Positions 1 through 6,234 are shown, counted from the first letter of the stretch. The stretch: DNA of 6,234 bases from Gammaproteobacteria bacterium (GCA_030594925.1 JAUVEG010000086.1:1-6234), one strand, 5' to 3'. Made by a program: numbers and translations. The notes: generated by a model from the letters alone, not told the origin.

Positions 1-408
1 ATGATTGATCATCTCTACGATGACATCAATGCTCTGCATGTGCGCACCGTTGTCACTGATGCCGAACTGCTGCATCTACTGGATCACTTCAACGTCGATA
101 TCGAGCGCTCATCCATCGGCACGCTTCACTTTGCCGATGTCTGTCATATCGATAAAACCGATGGAATTCATGTTGTCTATGATGGCGCCAGCGGCCCCGT
201 CACCGCCATCTATCTTCCCGGCAAAGAGGTCAAGCGCCTGCAGGCTATCAGCAGGGACCAGTTCCAGGGCATCATCTTCCCCTATCATGAAGGAGTGATG
301 GCCATTATCGGTCTCATGGGTGAAGATGTGCTGCAGCAAAAAGAGAAGGTAGAGAAGGCGCTGTCGTGGAAAACGGCTGACAACAACATTAAGAAAGCAT
401 CAACATAG
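1..408 (+). CDS. C-terminal part of a DUF3379-like protein (5' end probably cut by window edge)
   Basis: An open frame runs from the first base of the window to a TAG at 406-408, giving 135 residues. The first codon is ATG, but it sits exactly on the window edge, no upstream ribosome binding site can be examined, and the real start probably lies further left. The pattern of an opening HLYDD-like segment, then FADVCHI (residues 44-50), IHVVYDGASGPVTAIYLP (56-73) and GVMAIIGLMGE (98-108) resembles the C-terminal half of DUF3379 proteins as I remember them: a Cys-containing segment, a His-Val-Val strand, then GPVT and a hydrophobic LP. Full-length members typically carry an N-terminal Cys/His anti-sigma-like segment and one membrane helix, and neither is visible here. 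The role is unknown; a membrane-linked anti-sigma-type regulator is only an inference from the family. The gene converges on glmM and ends in a good terminator. Confidence 0.5.
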   Translation: MIDHLYDDINALHVRTVVTDAELLHLLDHFNVDIERSSIGTLHFADVCHIDKTDGIHVVYDGASGPVTAIYLPGKEVKRLQAISRDQFQGIIFPYHEGVMAIIGLMGEDVLQQKEKVEKALSWKTADNNIKKAST

Positions 409-433
409 TTCTCTCGCCCCCTGCCTCGAAGAG

Positions 434-463
434 AAGCCTCAGGTTTCTTCCCGGGGCTTTTTT
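434..463 (+). terminator. Rho-independent terminator of the first gene
   Basis: AAGCCTC at 434-440 pairs with GGGGCTT at 453-459 (seven pairs, one G-T), with a 12-base loop, and the stem runs into six consecutive T at 458-463. It begins 26 bases after the stop codon of the plus-strand gene. Read on the minus strand it lacks a T-run after the stem, so it is unlikely to end glmM transcripts efficiently. Confidence 0.75.
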
Positions 464-490
464 ATGCCCTGATTTTTACCACTGAAAAGA

Positions 491-606
491 AATTAACCAC
501 AGATGAACACGGATGCACACAGATAGGATGAAATCTCTTCATCTGTGGTAAAAAACTCTGTTGAGGTGACGGTTTGTAAACCGGGTTTTTATGCTGTGTT
601 CCGTGG
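491..606. repeat. Degraded dispersed repeat with 12-bp inverted arms between convergent genes
   Basis: ACCACAGATGAA at 496-507 is repeated in exact inverse as TTCATCTGTGGT at 538-549, with a 30-base spacer containing GAACACGGATGCACACAGAT. This accacagatgaacacggatg text is a type of dispersed non-coding sequence I have seen in many environmental bacterial genomes; that family assignment is from memory. A second fragment, TGTGTTCCGTGG at 595-606, is identical to 2884-2895 in the ftsH-folP gap. A smaller perfect palindrome, CGGTTT-GT-AAACCG, lies at 570-583. The rest of 409-630, apart from the terminator, shows no gene. On the minus strand the 12-bp stem is followed by a T-rich but broken stretch (TTAATTTCTTTT), so it could be a weak glmM terminator, but the case is poor. 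Confidence 0.55.
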
Positions 607-630
607 TTCATTTTTTCAGGGGTAATTAAG

Positions 631-1974
631 TTACCTCTGGAGATTATCGCGCACAACATCTGCAATCTGTTCACTGACCCGACTCACCTGTGCGGCATCC
701 ATGCCCTCGACCATGACCCGGATCAGCGGCTCGGTTCCGGATGGGCGCAGCAGGATTCTCCCCTCCTTGCCAAGTTCATCTTCAGCATCTCTGACGGCGT
801 CCTGAACAGCTGTGAGTTGCATAATATCTGCTGCCTTATTGGAACCAAGAGGGACATTAATCAGCTGCTGTGGACATTTTTCCATGTCAGCACTCAACTC
901 ATGCAATGTACGACCGGTACGAACGATCTCTGCTATCACTTGCAGCCCGGCAATGGTGCCGTCACCCGTGGTTGTTTTGCTGCGGCAGATGATATGCCCT
1001 GATGATTCACCACCCAGTATCCAGCCATTCCTGACAAGGCGCTCCATGACAAAACGATCACCAACATCGGTGCGCTCAAGTTCTATCCCCTCTCTCTTGA
1101 GAGCAAGCTCGAGTCCCAGGTTGCTCATCAGGGTGCCGACCACGTGCCCCTTGAGCAAATTCTGCTGCTTGCGCGCCCGCGCGATGATAAAGAGAATCTC
1201 ATCACCATCGATCAATATCCCCTTGTGATCCACCAGAAAAACTCGATCTCCATCACCGTCCAGCGCCATACCAAGATCCGCCTTCTCCTCGACAACACGC
1301 TGCTGCAACTGCTGCGGATGGGTAGAGCCGACATGGTCATTGATGTTGACACCGTTTGGCTTGACACCTATCGGAATGACTTCGGCGCCAAGTTCGGAGA
1401 GCACCTTGGGAGCAATCTGATAGGTCGCTCCATGCGCACAATCAACCACGATTTTTAATCCATGAAAATTGGTGTCCTGTGAAATCGAACTTTTGCAGAA
1501 TTCGATGTAACGCCCCTGCGCATCATCAATCCGGTCGGCTTTACCAAGATATTCGGAATCGACCGTCTCCATTGGCTGATCAATCATGGCCTCGATCGCA
1601 AGCTCAACCTCATCCGCCAGCTTGTTCCCCTGCGCTGAGAAAAACTTGATGCCATTGTCGTAATAGGGATTGTGCGATGCACTGATAACAATACCCGCAC
1701 AGGCATGAAATGTGCGTGTCAGATAGGCGATACCTGGCGTCGGCATTGGCCCTGTCAGCAGCACATCAACACCTGCTGCAGAAAGCCCCGCCTCCAGGAC
1801 AGACTCAAACATATAGCCTGAGATACGCGTATCCTTGCCGATCACGACCTTGTTCGTGCCTCCGCCAAGAACCCGCCCTGCAGCCCAGCCAAGTTTGAGA
1901 ACAAATTCCGGCGTCACCTTGTCATGGCCGACCCGGCCGCGAATGCCATCGGTGCCAAAATGTTTTCTGCTCAT
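631..1974 (-). CDS. glmM: Phosphoglucosamine mutase GlmM
   Basis: GlmM interconverts glucosamine-6-phosphate and glucosamine-1-phosphate in the cytoplasm, the step before UDP-GlcNAc synthesis for peptidoglycan and lipopolysaccharide. The 447-residue product has the usual family length and all key elements of the four-domain phosphohexomutase fold. The N-terminus reads [13 protein letters not shown]. The active-site loop is SASHNP with the phosphorylated serine at residue 100. The metal loop DGDGDR supplies Asp239, Asp241 and Asp243. The sugar-binding loop is GGESSGH (321-327) and the C-terminal phosphate-binding loop is RPSGTEP (410-416). These fit GlmM rather than generic phosphomannomutases. 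The ATG at 1974 overlaps the TGA of folP by four bases (ATGA). Only weak Shine-Dalgarno pairing is visible upstream (GTGATGA), so translational coupling to folP is likely. The gene is the last of its transcription unit in this window and has no clear terminator. Confidence 0.97.
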   Translation of the reverse strand: MSRKHFGTDGIRGRVGHDKVTPEFVLKLGWAAGRVLGGGTNKVVIGKDTRISGYMFESVLEAGLSAAGVDVLLTGPMPTPGIAYLTRTFHACAGIVISASHNPYYDNGIKFFSAQGNKLADEVELAIEAMIDQPMETVDSEYLGKADRIDDAQGRYIEFCKSSISQDTNFHGLKIVVDCAHGATYQIAPKVLSELGAEVIPIGVKPNGVNINDHVGSTHPQQLQQRVVEEKADLGMALDGDGDRVFLVDHKGILIDGDEILFIIARARKQQNLLKGHVVGTLMSNLGLELALKREGIELERTDVGDRFVMERLVRNGWILGGESSGHIICRSKTTTGDGTIAGLQVIAEIVRTGRTLHELSADMEKCPQQLINVPLGSNKAADIMQLTAVQDAVRDAEDELGKEGRILLRPSGTEPLIRVMVEGMDAAQVSRVSEQIADVVRDNLQR

Positions 1975-2801
1975 TGATTCATCACTGCTGTTGTTACCCG
2001 TATTGCATCGACTGACGCCCTGACATCATGCACACGTAAAATAGATGCACCCTTCATAGCTGCAATGACTGCTGCGGCAAGACTCCCATAGAGACGCTGA
2101 TCAGTCTCCCTCTCATCCAGGATCTGGCCAATCATACGCTTGCGGGAAATTCCCGCCAACAGCGGATACCCCAGAGAGACCAGATTCTCAAGATTTTGCA
2201 GCAACAGTAAATTATGCTGCAATGTTTTTCCAAATCCAAACCCCGGATCCAGCAAGATATGCTGTGCAGGGATGCCGGCATCGATGCAAACATCAGCGCG
2301 CTGCTGTAGAAAACAGGAGACATCCGCAACCACATCATCATACCGTGGTTGCTGCTGCATCGAACGCGGCTTGCCCTGCATATGCATCAGGCAGACTGGA
2401 AGCTGCAACTCACTGGCAGCTTCAACGGCGCCCTCGGCTGACAGGGCGCAGACATCATTGATCATTCCAGCGCCCGCTACGGCCGCTTCCCGCATCACTT
2501 CGGGTTTGCTGGTATCAATGGAAATCGGTACAGAGAGTACGGAACTCAGGGCTTCAATGACCGGAATAACGCGATCCAGCTCCTGCTGCAGAGAGACCGA
2601 CTGCGCTCCCGGACGCGTCGATTCGCCACCCACATCGATGATTGCCGCACCCTCCTCGACCATTCTGACAGCATGCTTTACGGCATCGGAGGGCTTGATA
2701 AACACCCCGCCGTCAGAGAATGAGTCCGGCGTAACATTCAATATCCCCATGACCCGGGGTTTGCTGAGATCCAGAGAGTGGTCTGCGCAACGAATGATCA
2801 T
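1971..2801 (-). CDS. folP: Dihydropteroate synthase FolP
   Basis: FolP condenses 6-hydroxymethyl-dihydropterin pyrophosphate with para-aminobenzoate to give dihydropteroate in folate synthesis, and is the target of sulfonamides. The 276-residue TIM-barrel protein shows [11 protein letters not shown] (22-32, Asn22 a metal ligand), [11 protein letters not shown] (56-66), SIDTSKP (95-100, Asp96), INDV (114-117, Asn115), LDPGFGFGK (184-192, Asp185), the SRKR loop (219-222, Lys221) and RVHDV (256-260). Phe28 and Pro64, positions often changed in resistant alleles, are the common residues, so nothing here points to resistance. The ATG at 2801 matches the family N-terminus, with SLDLS shortly before [12 protein letters not shown]. 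An in-frame TAA lies nine codons upstream. The bases before the start are pyrimidine-rich (CTCTCCTTCT) and offer no Shine-Dalgarno sequence, which is unusual. The gene is co-directional with ftsH upstream and overlaps glmM downstream. Confidence 0.97.
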   Translation of the reverse strand: MIIRCADHSLDLSKPRVMGILNVTPDSFSDGGVFIKPSDAVKHAVRMVEEGAAIIDVGGESTRPGAQSVSLQQELDRVIPVIEALSSVLSVPISIDTSKPEVMREAAVAGAGMINDVCALSAEGAVEAASELQLPVCLMHMQGKPRSMQQQPRYDDVVADVSCFLQQRADVCIDAGIPAQHILLDPGFGFGKTLQHNLLLLQNLENLVSLGYPLLAGISRKRMIGQILDERETDQRLYGSLAAAVIAAMKGASILRVHDVRASVDAIRVTTAVMNQ

Positions 2802-2839
2802 AGAAGGAGAGTCACTACAGATTACTTAATCTTTAAACT

Positions 2840-2893
2840 ACGGAACACACGGATTTTTTTGGTTTCCCTTTCCGCGTGTTCAGTGTGTTCCGT
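2840..2893. repeat. Inverted repeat in the ftsH-folP gap (dispersed repeat fragment)
   Basis: ACGGAACACAC at 2840-2850 is exactly inverted as GTGTGTTCCGT at 2883-2893, with a 32-base spacer. An alternative inner pairing exists between ACACACGGA (2845-2853) and TCCGCGTGT (2871-2879), with one non-Watson-Crick position. The right arm shares TGTGTTCCGTGG (2884-2895) with 595-606 beyond glmM, so both belong to the same repeat type. In the ftsH-folP transcript this forms a hairpin without a following T-run, so it is not a classical terminator. The folP start codon lies about 40 bases downstream. Confidence 0.7.
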
Positions 2894-2913
2894 GGCTCCA
2901 ATCTTTTTATGAA

Positions 2914-4854
2914 TCAGTGCTGGCTAGCCGGATCTCCAATCTTGCCTTCACCCTTGTCATCTTTTTTTGCTGTCTCCTCTGGCACCGCAGCATCTCCATC
3001 ATCGTCCGAATCCAGATCAGTGTCTGCCCAGTCAGCCGGGGGACGTGGCTTCTTACCAGCCATGATGTCAGCGATCTGATCCTTGTCGATGGTTTCGTAC
3101 TTCATCAGGGCATCAGACATCGCATGCAGTTGATCCAGATGTTTGGTTAAAATCTCGTGGGCGCGATCATAGTTGCGGTCGATGAAGGCGCGAATCTCCT
3201 CATCGATGGCGTGCGCGGTATCATCCGAGACATTCTTGTGCGTGGTCACGGATCTACCCAGAAAGATTTCACCCTCCTCTTCACCATAGGAGAGTGGTCC
3301 GAGGCGCTCCGAGAGCCCCCAGCGCGTCACCATGTTGCGCGCGATCTCTGTCGCCCGCTCGATATCATTGGAGGCGCCTGTGGTGACGCTCTCACTGCCA
3401 AAGATCAACTCTTCCGCGATGCGTCCGCCAAACAGGCTGGAGATCTGGCTTTCAAGAAACTCCTTGCTGTGGCTGTACCTGTCCTGCTCGGGGAGAAACA
3501 TGGTGACGCCCAGGGCGCGGCCACGCGGAATAATGCTGACCTTATAGACCGGGTCATGCTTGGGCACATTCAGGCCGACGATGGCATGGCCGGCCTCATG
3601 GTAGGCCGTGAGTTTTTTCTCATCCACGGTCATCACCATGGAGCGGCGCTCCGCGCCCATCATGATCTTATCCTTGGCCTTCTCCATATCGCTCATGTCG
3701 ACATGCTTTTTATCGAGACGCGCCGCAAACAGCGCCGCCTCGTTGACGAGATTCTCAAGGTCGGCGCCGGAAAACCCCGGGGTGCCGCGGGCTATCAAGG
3801 CCGGCTTGATATCATCTGCAGCAGAAATCTTGCGTATGTAGATTTTCAGGATCTGCTCCCGACCGCGAATATCGGGCAGGGGGACGACTACCTGGCGATC
3901 GAAACGTCCGGGGCGCAGCAATGCCGGATCCAGCACATCAGGACGGTTGGTTGCCGCAATGACGATGACGCCGTCGTTGCCTTCAAACCCGTCCATCTCG
4001 ACCAGCAGCTGGTTCAGCGTCTGTTCTCGCTCGTCATGCCCGCCACCGAGTCCGGCTCCCCGATGACGTCCAACCGCATCGATCTCATCGATAAAGATAA
4101 TACAGGGCGCATGTTTTTTGGCCTGTTCAAACATATCGCGCACCCGCGATGCGCCGACGCCAACAAACATCTCGACAAAATCGGAACCGGAGATGGTAAA
4201 AAACGGCACCTTGGCTTCACCTGCAATGGCGCGGGCAAGCAGTGTCTTACCGGTTCCGGGAGCTCCGACCATCAGCACGCCCTTGGGGATCTTGCCGCCG
4301 AGCTTCTGGAATTTAGAGGGGTCGCGCAGGAAATCCACCATCTCGACGACCTCCTCCTTGGCCTCTTCGGCGCCGGCAACGTCAGCAAAAGTCACCTTGA
4401 TCTGGTCTTCAGACAACATCCGCGCCTTGCTCTTGCCAAACGACATGGCGCCACGGCCACCGCCACCTCCCTGCATCTGGCGCATGAAGAAGATCCAGAT
4501 GCCGATGAGGATGAACAGCGGCAGCAGGTTAAAGAAGAGCTGCTCCCACATGGAGGGGACATCAGGCGGATCGGCAGTGAATGTAACATTGTACTTCAGC
4601 AGATCATTGACCAGACTGTCATCACCGGGACTGTTGGTGTGGAAGCTCTTGCCATCCAGCATCTTGCCGTCGATGGAGCGGCCGTAGGCGTCAATTCTGA
4701 CCTCCTGAACCCGCCCGTCATGCACCGCAGTAATAAAGTCTGAATAGTCGATATCAAGACTCTTGCCGCCAGAGGTGCTGAAGGTATTAAACACCGACAT
4801 CAACACCAGTGCGATGAAGACCCACAAAATTATATTTTTTACCATGTCATTCAA
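2914..4854 (-). CDS. ftsH: ATP-dependent zinc metalloprotease FtsH
   Basis: FtsH is the membrane-anchored hexameric AAA+ protease that extracts and degrades misfolded membrane proteins and selected regulators (in E. coli LpxC and sigma-32). Starting at the TTG at 4854 gives 646 residues, close to the 644 of E. coli, and an N-terminus [11 protein letters not shown] like that of homologues. Features in this numbering: membrane helix about 7-23; periplasmic domain to about 105; second helix about 106-127; Gly-rich linker; Walker A GAPGTGKT (197-204); pore motif FVG (230-232); Walker B IIFIDEID (252-259); second region of homology with arginine fingers 314 and 317; zinc site HEAGH (419-423) with third ligand Asp497. 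The tail from about 608 is Asp-rich and low-complexity. The frame is also open to an ATG at 4890 (12 residues longer) and has an internal ATG at 4845. The TTG is preferred because AGAGGGG lies nine bases before it. rlmE lies 224 bases upstream, with a large inverted repeat between. Confidence 0.96.
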   Translation of the reverse strand: MNDMVKNIILWVFIALVLMSVFNTFSTSGGKSLDIDYSDFITAVHDGRVQEVRIDAYGRSIDGKMLDGKSFHTNSPGDDSLVNDLLKYNVTFTADPPDVPSMWEQLFFNLLPLFILIGIWIFFMRQMQGGGGGRGAMSFGKSKARMLSEDQIKVTFADVAGAEEAKEEVVEMVDFLRDPSKFQKLGGKIPKGVLMVGAPGTGKTLLARAIAGEAKVPFFTISGSDFVEMFVGVGASRVRDMFEQAKKHAPCIIFIDEIDAVGRHRGAGLGGGHDEREQTLNQLLVEMDGFEGNDGVIVIAATNRPDVLDPALLRPGRFDRQVVVPLPDIRGREQILKIYIRKISAADDIKPALIARGTPGFSGADLENLVNEAALFAARLDKKHVDMSDMEKAKDKIMMGAERRSMVMTVDEKKLTAYHEAGHAIVGLNVPKHDPVYKVSIIPRGRALGVTMFLPEQDRYSHSKEFLESQISSLFGGRIAEELIFGSESVTTGASNDIERATEIARNMVTRWGLSERLGPLSYGEEEGEIFLGRSVTTHKNVSDDTAHAIDEEIRAFIDRNYDRAHEILTKHLDQLHAMSDALMKYETIDKDQIADIMAGKKPRPPADWADTDLDSDDDGDAAVPEETAKKDDKGEGKIGDPASQH

Positions 4855-4863
4855 TGAACCGTA

Positions 4864-4870
4864 CCCCTCT
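4864..4870 (-). promoter_or_regulatory. Ribosome binding site that decides the ftsH start
   Basis: On the minus strand AGAGGGG (4870 down to 4864) is followed by nine bases and then TTG at 4854-4852. It is 18 bases from the internal ATG at 4845, which is too far, and downstream of the ATG at 4890, so it can serve only the TTG start. The ATG at 4890 is preceded by CTTTCTCTAA, which has little pairing potential with 16S rRNA. Confidence 0.6.
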
Positions 4871-4913
4871 TCGATACGAGATATTTCCATTTAGAGAAAG
4901 CTCTGGAATTTGC

Positions 4914-4981
4914 ATAGGATGTGCTGAGGAGCGAAGCGCATCTGACGTAATTGATGCGCTTCGCTCCTCAGCACCTCCTAT
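4914..4981. repeat. BIME/REP-like inverted repeat with 29-base arms in the rlmE-ftsH gap
   Basis: Arms 4914-4942 and 4953-4981 are reverse complements with a single mismatch (T4920 against C4975); the inner 22 bases (4921-4942 / 4953-4974) pair perfectly around a 10-base loop, TGACGTAATT. Each arm is itself an imperfect palindrome: GATGTGCT at 4918-4925 pairs with AGCGCATC at 4935-4942. Each arm contains the core GAGGAGCGAAGC (4926-4937; inverted at 4958-4969). Two small palindromic units in opposite orientation are the architecture of REP pairs (BIMEs). In an rlmE-ftsH transcript it would form a very stable hairpin about 60 bases before the ftsH TTG. No gene is visible in 4855-5078. Confidence 0.85.
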
Positions 4982-5078
4982 AGCCTTATCCCGATCCTGT
5001 CCTGCTTCGCGCACTAAGAATTCGAGTTGCTGTACCAGAAAAACATCCTGCTGTGGAAAAAAGCAAAATTGTATTTAA

Positions 5079-5699
5079 TTATACCCTGAAATCATGCCCG
5101 ATGAGATAGACTTCGCTGCTTTTACTGCGTGATGATTGTGGTTTTCGCGTCATGACGCTGGCAAAGTTTTCACGCAGCTGACGCAGATAGGCATCGAAAC
5201 CCTCGCCCTGAAAAATTTTCGTGAGGAAATTCCCGCCGGGCTTGAGGGTTTGAACCGCGAAGTCGAGTGCAAGTTCGCACAAATAGATTGAACGCGGCTG
5301 ATCGACTGTCGCCATACCAGATAAGTTGGGGGCCATATCTGAAATAACAAGGTCAACCGCACGTCCATCGAGCACCTCACGCAGTTTGTCGAAAGGCTGC
5401 TGCTCGCGGAAATCTCCTTCGATGAATGTCACACCATCGATGGCTTCCATTTGCAAGATATCGAGCGCAAACACTGCACCCTTCTCACCGACGAACTCCA
5501 GCGCCACCTGGCTCCACCCCCCGGGAGCAGCCCCGAGGTCAACTACAACATCTCCAGGCTGGATCAGCTGATCTCTCTGCTGTATTTCCAGTAATTTGTA
5601 GACTGCCCTCGAACGATAGCCATCAACCCGCGCCCTTTGTACATACTCATCGTTGACGTGGCGATCCAGCCACTCTCTGCTGCTTTTTGAACGCGCCAT
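5079..5699 (-). CDS. rlmE: 23S rRNA (uridine 2552-2'-O)-methyltransferase RlmE (RrmJ/FtsJ)
   Basis: RlmE methylates the ribose of U2552 in the A-loop of 23S rRNA using S-adenosylmethionine, a late step in 50S maturation; in E. coli it is heat induced. The 206-residue product has the family length (E. coli 209). The SAM-binding motif is DLGAAPGGWSQ (54-64), and the catalytic K-D-K-E tetrad is Lys35, Asp121 (SDMAPN), Lys161 (TKIFQGEG) and Glu196 (SSEVYL), each three positions before the E. coli equivalents. The N-terminus SREWLDRHVNDEYVQRARVDGYRSRAVYKL is typical. The ATG at 5699 has AAGGGA (5711 down to 5706) six bases upstream, a good ribosome binding site. It diverges from yhbY with a 302-base gap and lies upstream of ftsH, the usual gammaproteobacterial arrangement. 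I found no convincing sigma-70 or sigma-32 promoter for it. Confidence 0.97.
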   Translation of the reverse strand: MARSKSSREWLDRHVNDEYVQRARVDGYRSRAVYKLLEIQQRDQLIQPGDVVVDLGAAPGGWSQVALEFVGEKGAVFALDILQMEAIDGVTFIEGDFREQQPFDKLREVLDGRAVDLVISDMAPNLSGMATVDQPRSIYLCELALDFAVQTLKPGGNFLTKIFQGEGFDAYLRQLRENFASVMTRKPQSSRSKSSEVYLIGHDFRV

Positions 5700-5736
5700 G
5701 AATATTCCCTTACCGCCTGTGAATACCTCTTTCCCT

Positions 5737-5764
5737 GGATACCGGCATTCGCCGGCATGACGGA
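5737..5764. repeat. Short dispersed palindrome of the GGATACCGG...CCGG.ATGACGGA type
   Basis: CCGGC at 5742-5746 pairs with GCCGG at 5751-5755 around ATTC, inside GGAT...ATGACGGA. Short palindromes of this wording are scattered in many proteobacterial genomes; this assignment is from memory. It lies in the rlmE leader, just upstream of the ribosome binding site. Confidence 0.55.
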
Positions 5765-5779
5765 TAGAGAATACTCATT

Positions 5780-5792
5780 GGGGTCTGACCCC
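5780..5792. repeat. GGGGTC-T-GACCCC palindrome
   Basis: A perfect 6+1+6 palindrome at 5780-5792 within ATTGGGGTCTGACCCCGATT. The GGGGTC...GACCCC wording resembles termini of small palindromic repeats seen in other proteobacteria (from memory). It could also be a protein-binding site between the divergent rlmE and yhbY genes; nothing in the sequence decides between these. Confidence 0.4.
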
Positions 5793-5840
5793 GATTAGTT
5801 TAGAATGCGCTGCTTCAACCGATCTCTCTATGAACAGCGA

Positions 5841-5889
5841 AGGAAGCTTTGATCAAGTTGCTTCGCGCCTCGATGATCAAAGCATTCCT
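5841..5889. repeat. Long hairpin with REP-like core in the rlmE-yhbY gap
   Basis: AGGAAGCTTTGATCA (5841-5855) pairs with TGATCAAAGC (5874-5883) plus TTCCT (5885-5889): fifteen pairs with one bulged A at 5884 and an 18-base loop. The loop holds GCTTCGCGCCTC (5860-5871), whose reverse complement GAGGCGCGAAGC differs by one base from the core GAGGAGCGAAGC of the 4914-4981 element. An alternative stem, GCGAAG (5837-5842) with CTTCGC (5861-5866), competes with it. The short region around it shows no credible gene. Confidence 0.7.
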
Positions 5890-5902
5890 GCAAGTTTGTC
5901 TA

Positions 5903-5961
5903 CGGGGGAAGGTGCTAACTATCAATGTGTTATAGTGAGAATTTGATTTCCCCTTCCCCCG
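5903..5961. repeat. Inverted repeat bracketing the candidate yhbY promoter
   Basis: CGGGGGAAGG at 5903-5912 is perfectly inverted as CCTTCCCCCG at 5952-5961, with a 39-base spacer. The spacer contains the extended -10 sequence at 5928-5936. The left arm lies near where a -35 region would sit and the right arm just after the expected transcription start. Confidence 0.55.
5928..5936 (+). promoter_or_regulatory. Candidate extended -10 promoter for yhbY
   Basis: TGTTATAGT fits the sigma-70 extended -10 pattern TGnTATAAT with one difference. No good -35 hexamer is found 16-18 bases upstream, as is common for extended -10 promoters. Transcription would start near 5943 and leave a leader of about 60 bases before the yhbY ATG. 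Confidence 0.45.
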
Positions 5962-6001
5962 AACCCCCATCCCGTGAACTTATTTCAGAGGTTCCTTAAC
6001 C

Positions 6002-6234
6002 ATGATAATTACAGCAGCACAAAAACGTTTTCTGCGCAGCAAGGCGCATCATCTAAAACCTGTCGTGATGGTTGGTCAGCATGGTCTGAGTGAGAATGTC
6101 ATGAATGAAGTCAACCTGGCGCTGGATGCGCACGAACTGATCAAGGTCAAACTCAGTGTTGGTGATCGCGAAGAGAAAAAAAGCATACTCGGCGAAATCA
6201 TCAGCAACAGCAAGGCCGAGCTCATCCAGAGCAT
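6002..6234 (+). CDS. yhbY: YhbY-family (CRM domain) RNA-binding protein, 3' end cut by window edge
   Basis: The frame starts at ATG 6002 and stays open to the right edge, giving 77 residues of a protein that is about 97 residues in E. coli. The sequence follows the CRS1/YhbY (CRM) domain throughout: KAHHLKPVVMVGQHGLSENV (14-33) with the conserved GxxG loop at Gly25-Gly28, then LDAHELIKVKLSVGDREEK (41-59). In bacteria YhbY binds the pre-50S particle and is thought to aid ribosome assembly, which fits its position opposite the rRNA methylase gene rlmE. AGAGG at 5987-5991 lies ten bases before the ATG, a slightly long but acceptable spacing. A candidate extended -10 promoter lies at 5928-5936. 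The gene is truncated only by the window; no damage is visible. Confidence 0.95.
   Translation, partial: MIITAAQKRFLRSKAHHLKPVVMVGQHGLSENVMNEVNLALDAHELIKVKLSVGDREEKKSILGEIISNSKAELIQS

Noticed and set aside
496..549. Rho-independent terminator for glmM
   Set aside because: The 12-bp stem has a 30-base loop and the following minus-strand T stretch is interrupted, so it is better described as a repeat.
462..674. A 70-codon minus-strand frame in the gap after glmM
   Set aside because: Its translation includes ICVHPCSSVV, which is simply the accacagatgaacacggatg repeat read in one frame, a common source of false small proteins.
2140..2829. A 229-codon plus-strand frame opposite folP
   Set aside because: Antisense shadow of FolP, rich in Ser/Cys/Arg as expected of reversed coding sequence; no family resemblance.
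3157..4743. A 528-codon open frame on the plus strand opposite ftsH
   Set aside because: It is entirely antisense to a gene with intact FtsH motifs, has no recognisable domain, and is explained by the codon usage of ftsH read in reverse.
4854..5078. A 74-codon plus-strand frame across the rlmE-ftsH gap
   Set aside because: It consists largely of the inverted repeat and reads Ser/Cys-rich low-quality sequence with no family resemblance.
5700..5830. Possible sigma-32 promoter for rlmE (TTGAAG plus CCCCAAT on the minus strand)
   Set aside because: The two boxes are about 29 bases apart, far beyond the 13-15 expected, and CCCCAAT belongs to the GGGGTC palindrome.
1..6234. CRISPR array, tRNA or rRNA gene, insertion-sequence transposase, toxin-antitoxin or defence genes
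   Set aside because: No regularly spaced direct repeats, no recognisable tRNA or rRNA sequence, and no transposase or defence-type protein in any frame.

Overview
The window is a conserved bacterial housekeeping block, most likely from a gammaproteobacterium. The evidence is gene order and protein type. On the minus strand it reads rlmE, ftsH, folP, glmM, and a yhbY gene diverges from rlmE on the plus strand, which is the order known from Escherichia coli and relatives. All four complete proteins have near-textbook lengths and intact catalytic motifs. I cannot name a genus.

Layout, left to right. Positions 1-408 (plus) hold the C-terminal part of a protein resembling the DUF3379 family, followed by a rho-independent terminator. 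Positions 409-630 are a gap between convergent genes and contain remnants of a dispersed repeat. Positions 631-4854 (minus) hold glmM, folP and ftsH. folP and glmM overlap by ATGA, and ftsH and folP are separated by a 112-base gap carrying a hairpin repeat. Positions 4855-5078 are the rlmE-ftsH gap, dominated by a long inverted repeat with 29-base arms. rlmE lies at 5079-5699 (minus). Positions 5700-6001 are a divergent intergenic region crowded with palindromes and a candidate extended -10 promoter. From 6002 to the right edge is a truncated yhbY.

Functionally the block joins ribosome assembly (RlmE 23S rRNA methylation; YhbY RNA binding on the pre-50S), membrane protein quality control (FtsH), folate synthesis (FolP, dihydropteroate synthase) and cell-wall precursor supply (GlmM, phosphoglucosamine mutase). 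The four minus-strand genes are probably transcribed in the order rlmE, ftsH, folP, glmM, at least in part as one operon.

The genes are ordinary. What stands out is the density of repeats in almost every intergenic gap, including a REP/BIME-like element whose 12-base core occurs on both sides of rlmE, and evidence that ftsH starts at a TTG codon rather than the upstream ATG. I found no sign of a new biological system, CRISPR array, mobile-element gene, tRNA or rRNA.
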